Source of the DNA: Burkholderiales bacterium
Lineage (GTDB): Bacteria > Pseudomonadota > Gammaproteobacteria > Burkholderiales > SG8-41
DNA length: 12,351 bases
Assembly (NCBI GenBank): GCA_019746155.1
Contig: JAIESJ010000182.1
Location: forward strand, 1 to 12,351
Direction of reading: 5' to 3'
In this document: one piece after another, positions 6,672 to 12,351 of the stretch
Layout: each line of letters begins with the position of its first letter
Position numbering within the stretch: position 1 is the first letter of the stretch
Position numbers and translations under genes: made by a program
Notes under the pieces: generated by a model
The model's input: the letters and a program-made list of their open reading frames with translations, nothing else
What the model was told of the DNA's origin: nothing
Database searches by the model: none

Positions 6672-6882
6672 ATTGAGCGGCCGTACTGGCAATACATCTT
6701 TATGTTTTTTATGGAAAATTCAGACGCGTGTCGGAACGGTTCCTATTGGCATGTAGGAGAATTTCCTACTCGGGATTGAGATACAGTCTTACAAAAGGTT
6801 TGGAAAAGCACATCTTTTTATGCCTTCCGTTGTTGGGCAATAATGCAGTCGTCATCACCAACTAACGCATAGGAGGCACGAA
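6672..6882 (+). promoter_or_regulatory. flhDC upstream control region with NarL-family-like dyads
   Basis: The 211-base spacer before flhD has no ORF and is AT-rich. It holds the dyad GTAGGA (6753-6758) and TCCTAC (6764-6769) around GAATT. Another dyad, GGAAC-G-GTTCC, lies at 6733-6743. Together they present three heptads of TTTCCTA type: GTTCCTA (6739-6745), TAGGAGA inverted (6754-6760) and TTTCCTA (6762-6768). TTTCCTA repeats are the known BvgA site pattern, and the dyad also resembles the RcsAB box TAAGAATATTCCTA that represses flhDC in enterics. I found no convincing sigma-70 -35/-10 pair. A weak -10 candidate TACAGT sits at 6782-6787, just downstream. Confidence 0.5.
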
Positions 6883-7200
6883 ATGACCCCGGAACAAATG
6901 ACTGAGGAAATCAGGGAAGTCAACCTTTCTTATATGTTGTTGGCCAAGCAAATGGTGCAGCAGGACAAGGCGACTGCAATCTATCGACTCGGGATCAGCA
7001 AGGAAGTGGCCGACATCATTGAAAATTTGACTCACGGGCAGATTCTGAAAATGGTCGGGGCAAACCTCTTGCTGTGCCGATTCCGGGTTGATGATCGCCT
7101 GATCCTTGAAATGCTGGCTAACCACAGCCGCAGCCATGCCATGTCGCAATCGCACGCGGCGATACTCATGGCCGGCCAACCGCTCGAGCAAGTGGCATAA
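6883..7200 (+). CDS. flhD: Flagellar master transcriptional activator subunit FlhD
   Basis: FlhD joins FlhC as FlhD4C2, which activates class II flagellar promoters with sigma-70. The 105-residue length is in the family range. The conserved core IREVNLSYMLLAKQMVQQDKATA and MVGANLLLCRFR is present. Cys65 falls exactly where E. coli FlhD has the Cys that forms the inter-subunit disulfide. A strong Shine-Dalgarno AGGAGG (6871-6876) lies 6 bases from the ATG. It is followed after 33 bases by flhC, which forms one operon with it. The unusual upstream region suggests control by a response regulator. Confidence 0.95.
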   Translation: MTPEQMTEEIREVNLSYMLLAKQMVQQDKATAIYRLGISKEVADIIENLTHGQILKMVGANLLLCRFRVDDRLILEMLANHSRSHAMSQSHAAILMAGQPLEQVA

Positions 7201-7233
7201 GCGCGGTCCTGGATATCGACCGACGGAGGCATC

Positions 7234-7794
7234 ATGCGCAACAAAAGCATGCTATCGGAAGCGCGGCAGATCCAATTGGCGAGCGAACTCATCCGCCTCG
7301 GTGCGCGACTGCAGTTGCTGGAAGCGGAAACCGATCTGAGCCGCGAACGGCTGCTCAAGCTCTACAAGGAAATCAAGGGCCTCTCTCCACCCAAGGGGAT
7401 GCTGCCGTTTTCCGTGGATTGGTTTCTCAGCTGGCAGGCCAACATTCATTCATCGTTGTTCGTCGGTATTTACCGTTATTTGCTGGCCCACACCGACAGC
7501 CGCGGGATCGATGCAATTATCAAAAGCTATAAGCTTTACCTCGAGCACGTCATGGTCGGAAAGCTTGATTGCGTGCTGAGCATGACCAGGGCGTGGACCC
7601 TGGTGCGCTTCCTGGAGGGACGGATACTGAAAACCGTGCCGTGCGTGAAGTGCGGCGGCTATTTCGTGATGCACGCACAGGACCTTCACGTTAATTATGT
7701 TTGCGGATTGTGCAACGTCCCATCGCGTGCCGGGAAGGCCAAGAAGCACAAGCACGCGGATGCGACGGATGCGTCGAAACTGCTGGCCACCTGA
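7234..7794 (+). CDS. flhC: Flagellar master transcriptional activator subunit FlhC
   Basis: FlhC is the main DNA-binding partner in FlhD4C2. The 186-residue length is close to the roughly 190 of E. coli. The zinc ligands are visible as CVKC and CGLC: Cys137, Cys140, Cys157 and Cys160, numbered as in E. coli. The N-terminal helical region (SEARQIQLASELIRLGARLQ) and the core (SWQANIHSSLFVGIYRYL) match the family. GGAGG at 7225-7229 precedes the ATG by 4 bases. The basic tail KAKKHKHADA may help DNA contact. Likely targets in this window are the FlhDC-like boxes upstream of flhB and perhaps motA. Confidence 0.95.
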   Translation: MRNKSMLSEARQIQLASELIRLGARLQLLEAETDLSRERLLKLYKEIKGLSPPKGMLPFSVDWFLSWQANIHSSLFVGIYRYLLAHTDSRGIDAIIKSYKLYLEHVMVGKLDCVLSMTRAWTLVRFLEGRILKTVPCVKCGGYFVMHAQDLHVNYVCGLCNVPSRAGKAKKHKHADATDASKLLAT

Positions 7795-7847
7795 TACGGC
7801 CTGGCACAGGAAGTAGCGTCGGAATGTATCGGCGATTCTTCCGCTGT

Positions 7848-7889
7848 ACTGTGTCGGTTATGGGTTGAATGCCGCATTATTTGGGAATT
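7848..7889 (+). promoter_or_regulatory. Possible FlhD4C2 site upstream of motA
   Basis: Read on the minus strand, 7889-7875 is AATTC-CC-AAATAATG, which matches 11 of 13 defined positions of the FlhDC half-site AA(C/T)G(C/G)-N2-3-AAATA(A/G)CG. The left half expected 10-12 bases upstream is poor (about 6 of 13). It ends about 100 bases before the motA start. One strong half makes this a weak but reasonable candidate. Confidence 0.3.
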
Positions 7890-7906
7890 CGGTACAGCGT
7901 GCTACG

Positions 7907-7918
7907 CTTGCCGGCAAG
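7907..7918. repeat. Perfect 12-base palindrome upstream of motA
   Basis: CTTGCCGGCAAG is a perfect palindrome 74 bases before the motA start codon, in the leader or promoter region. It could be an operator or a small RNA hairpin; no binding protein can be named. Confidence 0.35.
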
Positions 7919-7992
7919 AAGTTTATTGGGCGCGCGGCCTGACCGGGTTGCGATGAATATTTGCGGTCGGTTTGACGGGCAGGCATCACGCT

Positions 7993-8904
7993 ATGCTGGT
8001 TTTCCTCGGATACATCGTCGTTCTGGGCTCCGTGTTCGGCGGTTTCGTGCTGGGCGGCGGGCATCTGGGCGCCATGTACCAGCCTTTCGAGCTGATGATT
8101 ATCGGTGGCGCGGCGATAGGCGCTTTCATCGTTGGCAATTCCAGAAAGGCCATGATTGCGACATTGAAAGCCCTGCCGGGGGTGTTGAAGGGCTCGCACT
8201 ACAACAAAGCGATTTACATGGAGCTGATGGCGCTGCTCTATGAAATTCTTTCCAAGGTACGCAAGGAAGGCCTGATGTCGATCGAGGCCGACGTCGACAA
8301 GCCGAACGAAAGCCCGCTGTTTTCCAAGTACCGGAAAATTCTCAAGGATCATCACGCAATCGAATTCATGACCGATTATCTGCGGCTCATGGTGGGTGGC
8401 AACCTGAATGCGATGGAGATCGAGAACCTGATGGACAGCGAAATCGATACCCACCACCACGAGGGCGAAGTGCCGGTGTTTGCAATTCAGAGGATAGGAG
8501 ACGCCCTGCCCGCCTTCGGGATTGTGGCCGCGGTAATGGGGGTGGTGCATACGATGGGATCGGTCGGACTGCCGCCGTCGGAGCTGGGAAGATTGATCGC
8601 CAGCGCGCTGGTGGGAACCTTTCTCGGAATCCTGCTGAGCTACGGCTTTATCGGGCCACTGGCCGGCCGCGTGGAACAAAGACTTCACGAGTCTTCGAAA
8701 CTGCTGCAATGCATCAAGGTGACGCTGCTCGCGAGCCTGAACGGCTATTCCCCGGCGCTGGCCGTCGAATTCGGAAGGAAGGTGTTGTATTCAACCGAGC
8801 GGCCGTCCTTCCTGGAACTGGAACAACACCTCAAGCAGAGCAAGGCCAGAGGATGGAAGGCCGCTGACGTTTCCGGTGACTCGATAGCCGATGACAAAAG
8901 ATAA
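7993..8904 (+). CDS. motA: Flagellar motor stator protein MotA
   Basis: Inner-membrane subunit of the proton-driven MotA5B2 stator; its cytoplasmic loop pushes on FliG. The 303 residues form four hydrophobic segments (about 2-20, 33-51, 170-190, 201-222) around a large cytoplasmic loop. Arg90 (SKVRKEG) and Glu98 (SIEAD), which contact FliG, and Pro173 and Pro222, needed for torque, fall at the E. coli positions. The start MLVFLGYIVVLGSVFGG is the standard MotA N-terminus, so the in-frame TTG at 7972 is rejected. The ribosome site before the ATG is weak. motB overlaps the 3' end by 14 bases, which indicates translational coupling. Confidence 0.96.
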   Translation: MLVFLGYIVVLGSVFGGFVLGGGHLGAMYQPFELMIIGGAAIGAFIVGNSRKAMIATLKALPGVLKGSHYNKAIYMELMALLYEILSKVRKEGLMSIEADVDKPNESPLFSKYRKILKDHHAIEFMTDYLRLMVGGNLNAMEIENLMDSEIDTHHHEGEVPVFAIQRIGDALPAFGIVAAVMGVVHTMGSVGLPPSELGRLIASALVGTFLGILLSYGFIGPLAGRVEQRLHESSKLLQCIKVTLLASLNGYSPALAVEFGRKVLYSTERPSFLELEQHLKQSKARGWKAADVSGDSIADDKR

Positions 8905-9796
8905 CAAGCAACAAACGCTCGTTATCAGGCGGGTGAAAAAGGGCAAATACGCGCACCATGGCGGCATGTGGAAGATTGCCTATGCCGACTTTGTCACCGC
9001 CATGATGGCGTTTTTTCTGCTGATGTGGCTGCTTAGCTCGACCTCACAGTGGGAACTCGAGGGCATTGCCGAGTATTTCAGGTCGCCATTGAAAATTGCT
9101 CTTTCAGGCGGCTCGAGCAGCGGTGACAGCTCGAGCGTGATCAAAGGCGGCGGCAAGGACCTTGTGCGCAGGGATGGCCAGGTCAAGAATGGCGACATCC
9201 AAGAACAGAAAAAAAACATCAACCTGAAAGCGGCACGGGCCGAACTGGAACGCCTTGAATTTACCCAGCTGAAAAGGTTGCAAGAAAGACTGGAAAAGGC
9301 GATAGAGGCCAATCCGGCCTTGAAAGAGTATCGCAAACAGATGATGATCGACATTACCACCGAAGGTTTGCGTATTCAGATCGTCGATGAGCAGAATCGC
9401 CCCATGTTTGCCAGCGGCAAGGCGGAACTGCTGCCTTACATGCGTGACATCCTGCGTGAGATCGGCAGAACCTTGAATGAAGTCCCGAACAAGATCAGCC
9501 TGTCCGGACACACTGATGCCAAGCCCTATTCGTCGGGCGAAAAAGGCTACAGCAACTGGGAGCTGTCTGCTGACCGGGCCAACGCGTCGCGCCGCGAACT
9601 GGTTGCCGCCGGCATAGACGAAGGAAAGATCGTTCAGGTGGTTGGTTTGTCGTCTTCGGTTCTGCTTGACAAGGATGACCCCTTCAACCCGGTCAATCGG
9701 CGCATTAGCATCATCGTATTGAACAAGAAAGCGGAAGAATCCATTACGCAGGACGGCTTATCCTTGCCGCACGCCAACGAGGGCATTGCCCGCTAA
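8891..9796 (+). CDS. motB: Flagellar motor stator protein MotB
   Basis: MotB pairs with MotA, carries the proton-binding Asp, and anchors the stator to peptidoglycan. It has 301 residues. The N-terminal signature KKGKYAHHGGMWKIAYADFVTAMMAFFLLMWLL includes the single transmembrane helix, with the proton-accepting Asp33 (E. coli Asp32). A plug and linker region follows (about 55-150). An OmpA-like peptidoglycan-binding domain spans about 152-278, with SGHTDA, NWELSADRANASRREL and NPVNRRISI. The YADF motif points to proton rather than sodium coupling, but this is not decisive. The start overlaps motA, and no separate strong ribosome site is seen. A 6-pair inverted repeat (AAAGGG 9795-9800, CCCTTT 9817-9822) straddles the stop codon. 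Confidence 0.96.
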   Translation: MTKDNKQQTLVIRRVKKGKYAHHGGMWKIAYADFVTAMMAFFLLMWLLSSTSQWELEGIAEYFRSPLKIALSGGSSSGDSSSVIKGGGKDLVRRDGQVKNGDIQEQKKNINLKAARAELERLEFTQLKRLQERLEKAIEANPALKEYRKQMMIDITTEGLRIQIVDEQNRPMFASGKAELLPYMRDILREIGRTLNEVPNKISLSGHTDAKPYSSGEKGYSNWELSADRANASRRELVAAGIDEGKIVQVVGLSSSVLLDKDDPFNPVNRRISIIVLNKKAEESITQDGLSLPHANEGIAR

Positions 9797-9850
9797 AGGG
9801 GCGTAGTTCATCCTAACCCTTTGAAAGGACGTGATAATGGGCCGGGCGGC

Positions 9851-9877
9851 TAAACTTGTGGCGGATTGTGCCGTTAT
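9851..9877 (+). promoter_or_regulatory. Sigma-28 (FliA) promoter upstream of cheY
   Basis: TAAACTTG (9851-9858) and GCCGTTAT (9870-9877) are separated by 11 bases, the same geometry as the promoter at 4821. TAAA and GCCG, the most conserved parts of the sigma-28 consensus, are exact. Transcription should begin near 9884 and give cheY a leader of about 200 bases that includes the nested inverted repeat. This would place cheYZ in the late flagellar class. Confidence 0.65.
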
Positions 9878-9939
9878 TGAACGCAGGGTGGTGACAAGCC
9901 CGCCCGCTGGCTTGCACCTCGGGCGCATGTATACCCTTG

Positions 9940-10070
9940 ATCCATGGCCGCTGTCCCGCAAATAATTCGCATATCCGTAGGCCGCCCCCCTTGGCGAGGC
10001 TGTGTCGGGAAAGGTTTCCCGACCTACGATTTGTGCGAGAAACCTACGGGACAGCACACTGGCCGTGGAT
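9940..10070. repeat. Nested imperfect inverted repeat, REP/MITE-like element
   Basis: The outer arms are ATCCATGGCC then GCTGTCCCG (9940-9958), and CGGGACAGC then GGCCGTGGAT (10047-10070) with five extra bases between the two blocks. Pairing continues inward with mismatches to CCGTAGG (9975-9981). CCGTAGG can pair with CCTACGG (10043-10049) or, for 6 bases, with CCTACG (10023-10028). Inside lies a perfect 9-pair hairpin, GTCGGGAAA (10004-10012) and TTTCCCGAC (10015-10023), next to a GC-rich weaker stem (9981-10000). The GTAGGTCGGG...CCCGAC pattern is like REP-type repeats. No ORF spans it and no target duplication is obvious. Confidence 0.6.
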
Positions 10071-10087
10071 AGTTTAAGGAGGCCTTG

Positions 10088-10486
10088 ATGGCAGACAAAA
10101 ACATGAGATTCCTGGTCGTGGACGATTTTTCCACGATGCGCAGGATTGTACGCAACCTCCTCAAGGAACTGGGATTTGTCAACGTCGATGAAGCCGAGGA
10201 CGGAGTGGTCGCCCTGCAAAAACTTCGCAATGCCCCTTTCGACTTCGTGATTTCTGACTGGAACATGCCCAACATGGATGGCCTCATTTTGCTGCAACAC
10301 ATACGTGCGGACGAATCGCTGAAAAAGCTTCCAGTGTTGATGGTGACCGCCGAAGCCCAAAAGGAAAACATCGTGGCCGCCGCCCGGGCGGGTGCCAGCG
10401 GCTACATCGTCAAGCCTTTTACCGCCGCGACGCTGGACGAAAAACTCAACAAGATACTCCAGAACATGGCGAGCAGCCCTGCTTGA
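10088..10486 (+). CDS. cheY: Chemotaxis response regulator CheY
   Basis: Single receiver domain of 132 residues. It is phosphorylated by CheA and, as CheY-P, binds FliM to change the direction of flagellar rotation. Every key residue sits at its E. coli number: Asp12 and Asp13 (metal), Asp57 (phospho-acceptor, VISDWNMPNMDG), Thr87 (MVTAEA), Tyr106 and Lys109 (GYIVKPF). The start is the ATG at 10088, 5 bases after the strong Shine-Dalgarno AAGGAGG (10076-10082); a TTG codon just before it is not needed. The sigma-28 promoter and nested inverted repeat lie upstream, and cheZ follows after 29 bases. No cheA or cheW is in the window, so the kinase must be encoded elsewhere. Confidence 0.97.
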   Translation: MADKNMRFLVVDDFSTMRRIVRNLLKELGFVNVDEAEDGVVALQKLRNAPFDFVISDWNMPNMDGLILLQHIRADESLKKLPVLMVTAEAQKENIVAAARAGASGYIVKPFTAATLDEKLNKILQNMASSPA

Positions 10487-10515
10487 TGGATTCCATGACA
10501 GTCCTAAACCAATAA

Positions 10516-11277
10516 GTGAGCCTGAATGTGACCCACGCCACCGATCCGCAGAATAATTCAGAGGACTTGGATGCGCTCTTTGACAATGCCGTGAAGGGTA
10601 ATCCGCAGGCCGTCAGCAGCGAAACGCCCCATGACGCTGTGGCACAGCAGGCGTGCAATGCCGGCGACAGCAATATGGACAAAGTGCTGAGCCGGGTCGG
10701 GCAACTGACCCGGCTGCTGCACAATAATCTGCGCGAAATCAGTTATGACAAGCTGATCGAGAAGGCCGCCGAGGCGCTCCCCGATGCACGTGACCGGCTC
10801 AACTACATCGCCACGATGACCGAGCAGGCGGCCCTGCGTGTGCTTAACGCCACGGATATTGCCCGGCCGATTCAGGACAAGCTTGCCGCGGATGCGAAGG
10901 GATTGTCCACGCTGTGGCAGAAGCTCTGCGACCGGCAGCTCAACCTGGATGAGTTCAAGGACCTGGTGACCCGCACCCGCACCTACCTTGACGATGTCCC
11001 CAGCCGGACCGGCGCCACCAGTGCGCAGCTCATGGAAATCATGATGGCGCAGGATTTCCAGGACCTGACCGGCCAGGTAATCAAGAAGATCACCGATATG
11101 GTGCAAACCCTGGAGCAAGAACTGGTACGATTGCTGCTCGATTACATCCCGCCCGAGAAAAGGTCCGACCCCAACCACAGTCTGCTGAACGGCCCGGTGG
11201 TAAATCCAGAGGGGCGAAATGACGTCGTCACCGGCCAGAACCAGGTGGACGAGCTGCTGGAGAGCCTGGGCTTCTAG
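10516..11277 (+). CDS. cheZ: CheY-P phosphatase CheZ
   Basis: CheZ speeds dephosphorylation of CheY-P and ends the motor-switching signal. The 253 residues exceed the E. coli 214; the extra part is mainly a low-conservation N-terminus (about 1-52). A long helical hairpin follows. The catalytic helix reads MMAQDFQDLTGQVIKKI; Asp183 and Gln187 match E. coli Asp143 and Gln147. The C-terminus QVDELLESLGF is the CheY-binding peptide joined by a flexible linker. A stop codon sits directly before the GTG at 10516, so the start is that GTG or the in-frame GTG at 10528; neither has a clear Shine-Dalgarno. Coupling to cheY, 29 bases upstream, is likely. Confidence 0.93.
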   Translation: MSLNVTHATDPQNNSEDLDALFDNAVKGNPQAVSSETPHDAVAQQACNAGDSNMDKVLSRVGQLTRLLHNNLREISYDKLIEKAAEALPDARDRLNYIATMTEQAALRVLNATDIARPIQDKLAADAKGLSTLWQKLCDRQLNLDEFKDLVTRTRTYLDDVPSRTGATSAQLMEIMMAQDFQDLTGQVIKKITDMVQTLEQELVRLLLDYIPPEKRSDPNHSLLNGPVVNPEGRNDVVTGQNQVDELLESLGF

Positions 11278-11497
11278 GAAATGGCTGTTACAATCCGCTA
11301 GCCCCGTTCCAGCGCGGCGGCGGCAATCGATCAGATCCTTCCGGCCATTGGCGCCGCCTGGCTGCGGCGTTCCGATCTTGCAAACCCATCAAGACTTCCG
11401 TCTCGTGCTCTAAATAGCGGCAGGAATGCCTGTTTGTTCGCTGCATTGAACAGGCCGCCGGCGTTCAATAATCCCTGCTCAACATCGGGAGCCGGAT
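11278..11497. other. Intergenic region between cheZ and flhB
   Basis: The 220-base spacer contains the FlhDC-like box near its right end. It also has GC-rich inverted repeats without T-runs: CGCCGC (11352-11357) with GCGGCG (11364-11369), and an alternative GGCGGC (11316-11321) with GCCGCC (11353-11358). Such structure could slow read-through from cheZ but is not a standard terminator. No small gene is convincing. Confidence 0.5.
11404..11447 (+). promoter_or_regulatory. FlhD4C2-like binding box upstream of flhB
   Basis: The left half is CGTGC-TCT-AAATAGCG (11404-11419), with AAATAGCG exact to the FlhDC consensus and TGC also matching. An 11-base spacer follows. The right half is TGTTTGTT-CGCT-GCATT (11431-11447), where GCATT is an exact outer block and the inner block matches 5 of 8; its internal gap is 4 rather than 2-3. 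The box lies about 50 bases before the flhB start. This is a consensus comparison by eye. Confidence 0.5.
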
Positions 11498-12351
11498 GTG
11501 AGCGAAGACAGCGATCTCGAACGAACGGAATCTGCAACGCCCAGGCGCCTGGAAAAGGCGCGGGAAGAAGGGCAGATTGCGCGTTCGCAGGAACTCTCCA
11601 CATTTGTCGTTTTGCTTGCCGGCGTGGGCGGGCTATGGTTTATGGGCTCGAGTCTGCTGGAGCGGATATCCGGCATGATGAAGAGCGGTCTGCAATTCAA
11701 GAGCGGGCCGGCATCCGACCCGCAATTCATGGTGCTGAGGCTGCACGAATTTTTGGGCGATACGCTGCTCGGATTGCTGCCGTTTCTTCTGCTTCTGTCG
11801 GTTGCGGCCCTGACGGCGCCGCTTTTCTTGAACGGCTGGATCTTCACCTTTACCCCGCTTAAGTTCGATTTCGAGCGTCTCAGCCCGGCCCGCGGCCTCG
11901 GCAGGATATTTTCTTTGCCCGGCCTGGCCGAATTTGCCAAGGCGGTGGCCAAGGCGCTTGTGATCGGCGGCGTCGCCGCGTGGGTGATGTGGCATAACCA
12001 GGAAGCGTTGCTCTCGCTCTCCGGCCACACCGTCGAAGACGGGTCTGCGCAAATGGCAAACCTGCTTGGTTCAAGCGTCCTGACGGTCGTTTTTGCCATG
12101 CTCGTGATCGCCGCTATTGATGTGCCGTATCAGTTGTGGAGCTACCATCGCGGACTCAGGATGACACGCGAAGAGGTGCGTCAGGAGGCGAAGGAAAACG
12201 AAGGCGATCCGCATGTAAAGGCGCGCATCCGCAGCATACAGCGTGAAACCGCACGGCGCCGCATGATGGCCGAAATTCCCAAGGCCGATGTCATCGTCAC
12301 CAACCCGACACATTATGCCGTGGCCCTGCGCTACCACAGCGAAACGATGCG
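11498..12351 (+). CDS. flhB: Flagellar type III export switch protein FlhB, 3' end cut by window
   Basis: FlhB is an inner-membrane part of the flagellar export gate; autocleavage of its cytoplasmic domain switches export from rod/hook to filament substrates. 284 codons are present; full-length proteins are about 350-390. The N-terminus TESATPRRLEKAREEGQIARSQEL is the family signature. Four hydrophobic segments lie at about 35-50, 88-110, 147-165 and 190-212. The cytoplasmic linker (REEVRQEAKENEGDPHVKARIR) follows, then the autocleavage motif NPTH at 269-272, numbered as in Salmonella. The start is a GTG with GGGAG (11487-11491) 6 bases upstream; the overlapping ATG at 11496 reads straight into a stop. 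The FlhDC-like box just upstream suggests a class II promoter and the start of a new operon. Confidence 0.95.
   Translation, partial: MSEDSDLERTESATPRRLEKAREEGQIARSQELSTFVVLLAGVGGLWFMGSSLLERISGMMKSGLQFKSGPASDPQFMVLRLHEFLGDTLLGLLPFLLLLSVAALTAPLFLNGWIFTFTPLKFDFERLSPARGLGRIFSLPGLAEFAKAVAKALVIGGVAAWVMWHNQEALLSLSGHTVEDGSAQMANLLGSSVLTVVFAMLVIAAIDVPYQLWSYHRGLRMTREEVRQEAKENEGDPHVKARIRSIQRETARRRMMAEIPKADVIVTNPTHYAVALRYHSETM

Noticed and set aside
6690..6716. ACAT/ATGT mini-hairpin and T-run after the REC-GGDEF-EAL gene as a terminator
   Set aside because: A 4-pair AT-rich stem is too weak to call an intrinsic terminator.
6740..6770. Sigma-54-like promoter (TTGGCATG) upstream of flhDC
   Set aside because: TTGGCA is present but there is no GC/TTGCW element at the required -12 spacing.
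9837..9965. A 42-codon ORF with AAAGGA 7 bases before its ATG, between motB and cheY
   Set aside because: It overlaps the sigma-28 promoter and runs into the inverted repeat, and its product has no recognisable features. The ribosome site is good, so a leader peptide is not excluded, but support is too thin.

Overview
The window reads as a motile betaproteobacterial chromosome segment of moderately high GC. The grounds are: an EarP gene directly upstream of an EF-P gene with Arg at position 32 (a pair typical of Beta- and some Gammaproteobacteria), an FlhDC master regulator, CheZ, and E. coli-like flagellar genes. I cannot fix the family or genus from sequence alone.

Left part (1-4614), housekeeping. 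A leftward panE-like ketopantoate reductase gene is cut by the window start. A 303-base AT-rich divergent spacer separates it from a rightward exported HtrA-type serine protease that carries C-terminal TPR repeats and no PDZ domain. Next comes a cold-shock protein gene with a near-consensus sigma-70 promoter, a long structured 5' leader and a strong intrinsic terminator. Then follows the earP-efp pair, closed by another intrinsic terminator.

Right part (4821-12351), flagellar control, motor and chemotaxis. A REC-GGDEF-EAL gene with a degenerate GGDEF and an intact EAL (predicted c-di-GMP phosphodiesterase) has a near-perfect sigma-28 (FliA) promoter. It is followed by flhD-flhC (master activator), motA-motB (stator; 14-base overlap), cheY-cheZ (motor-binding response regulator and its phosphatase), and the first 284 codons of flhB (type III export gate, cut by the window end).

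The control signals suggest a flagellar hierarchy within 8 kb. FlhDC would act on a box upstream of flhB, and less surely on one upstream of motA. FliA would act on the phosphodiesterase gene and, from a site between motB and cheY, on cheYZ. A NarL-family-like dyad (BvgA/RcsB style) lies in front of flhDC and could be where environmental signals enter. A phosphodiesterase made late would keep c-di-GMP low and favour swimming.

The most unusual non-coding structure is a roughly 130-base nested inverted repeat (9940-10070) between the sigma-28 promoter and cheY. It resembles a REP/MITE-type element and would fold within the cheYZ mRNA leader. I see no tRNA, rRNA, CRISPR, prophage or complete insertion sequence.
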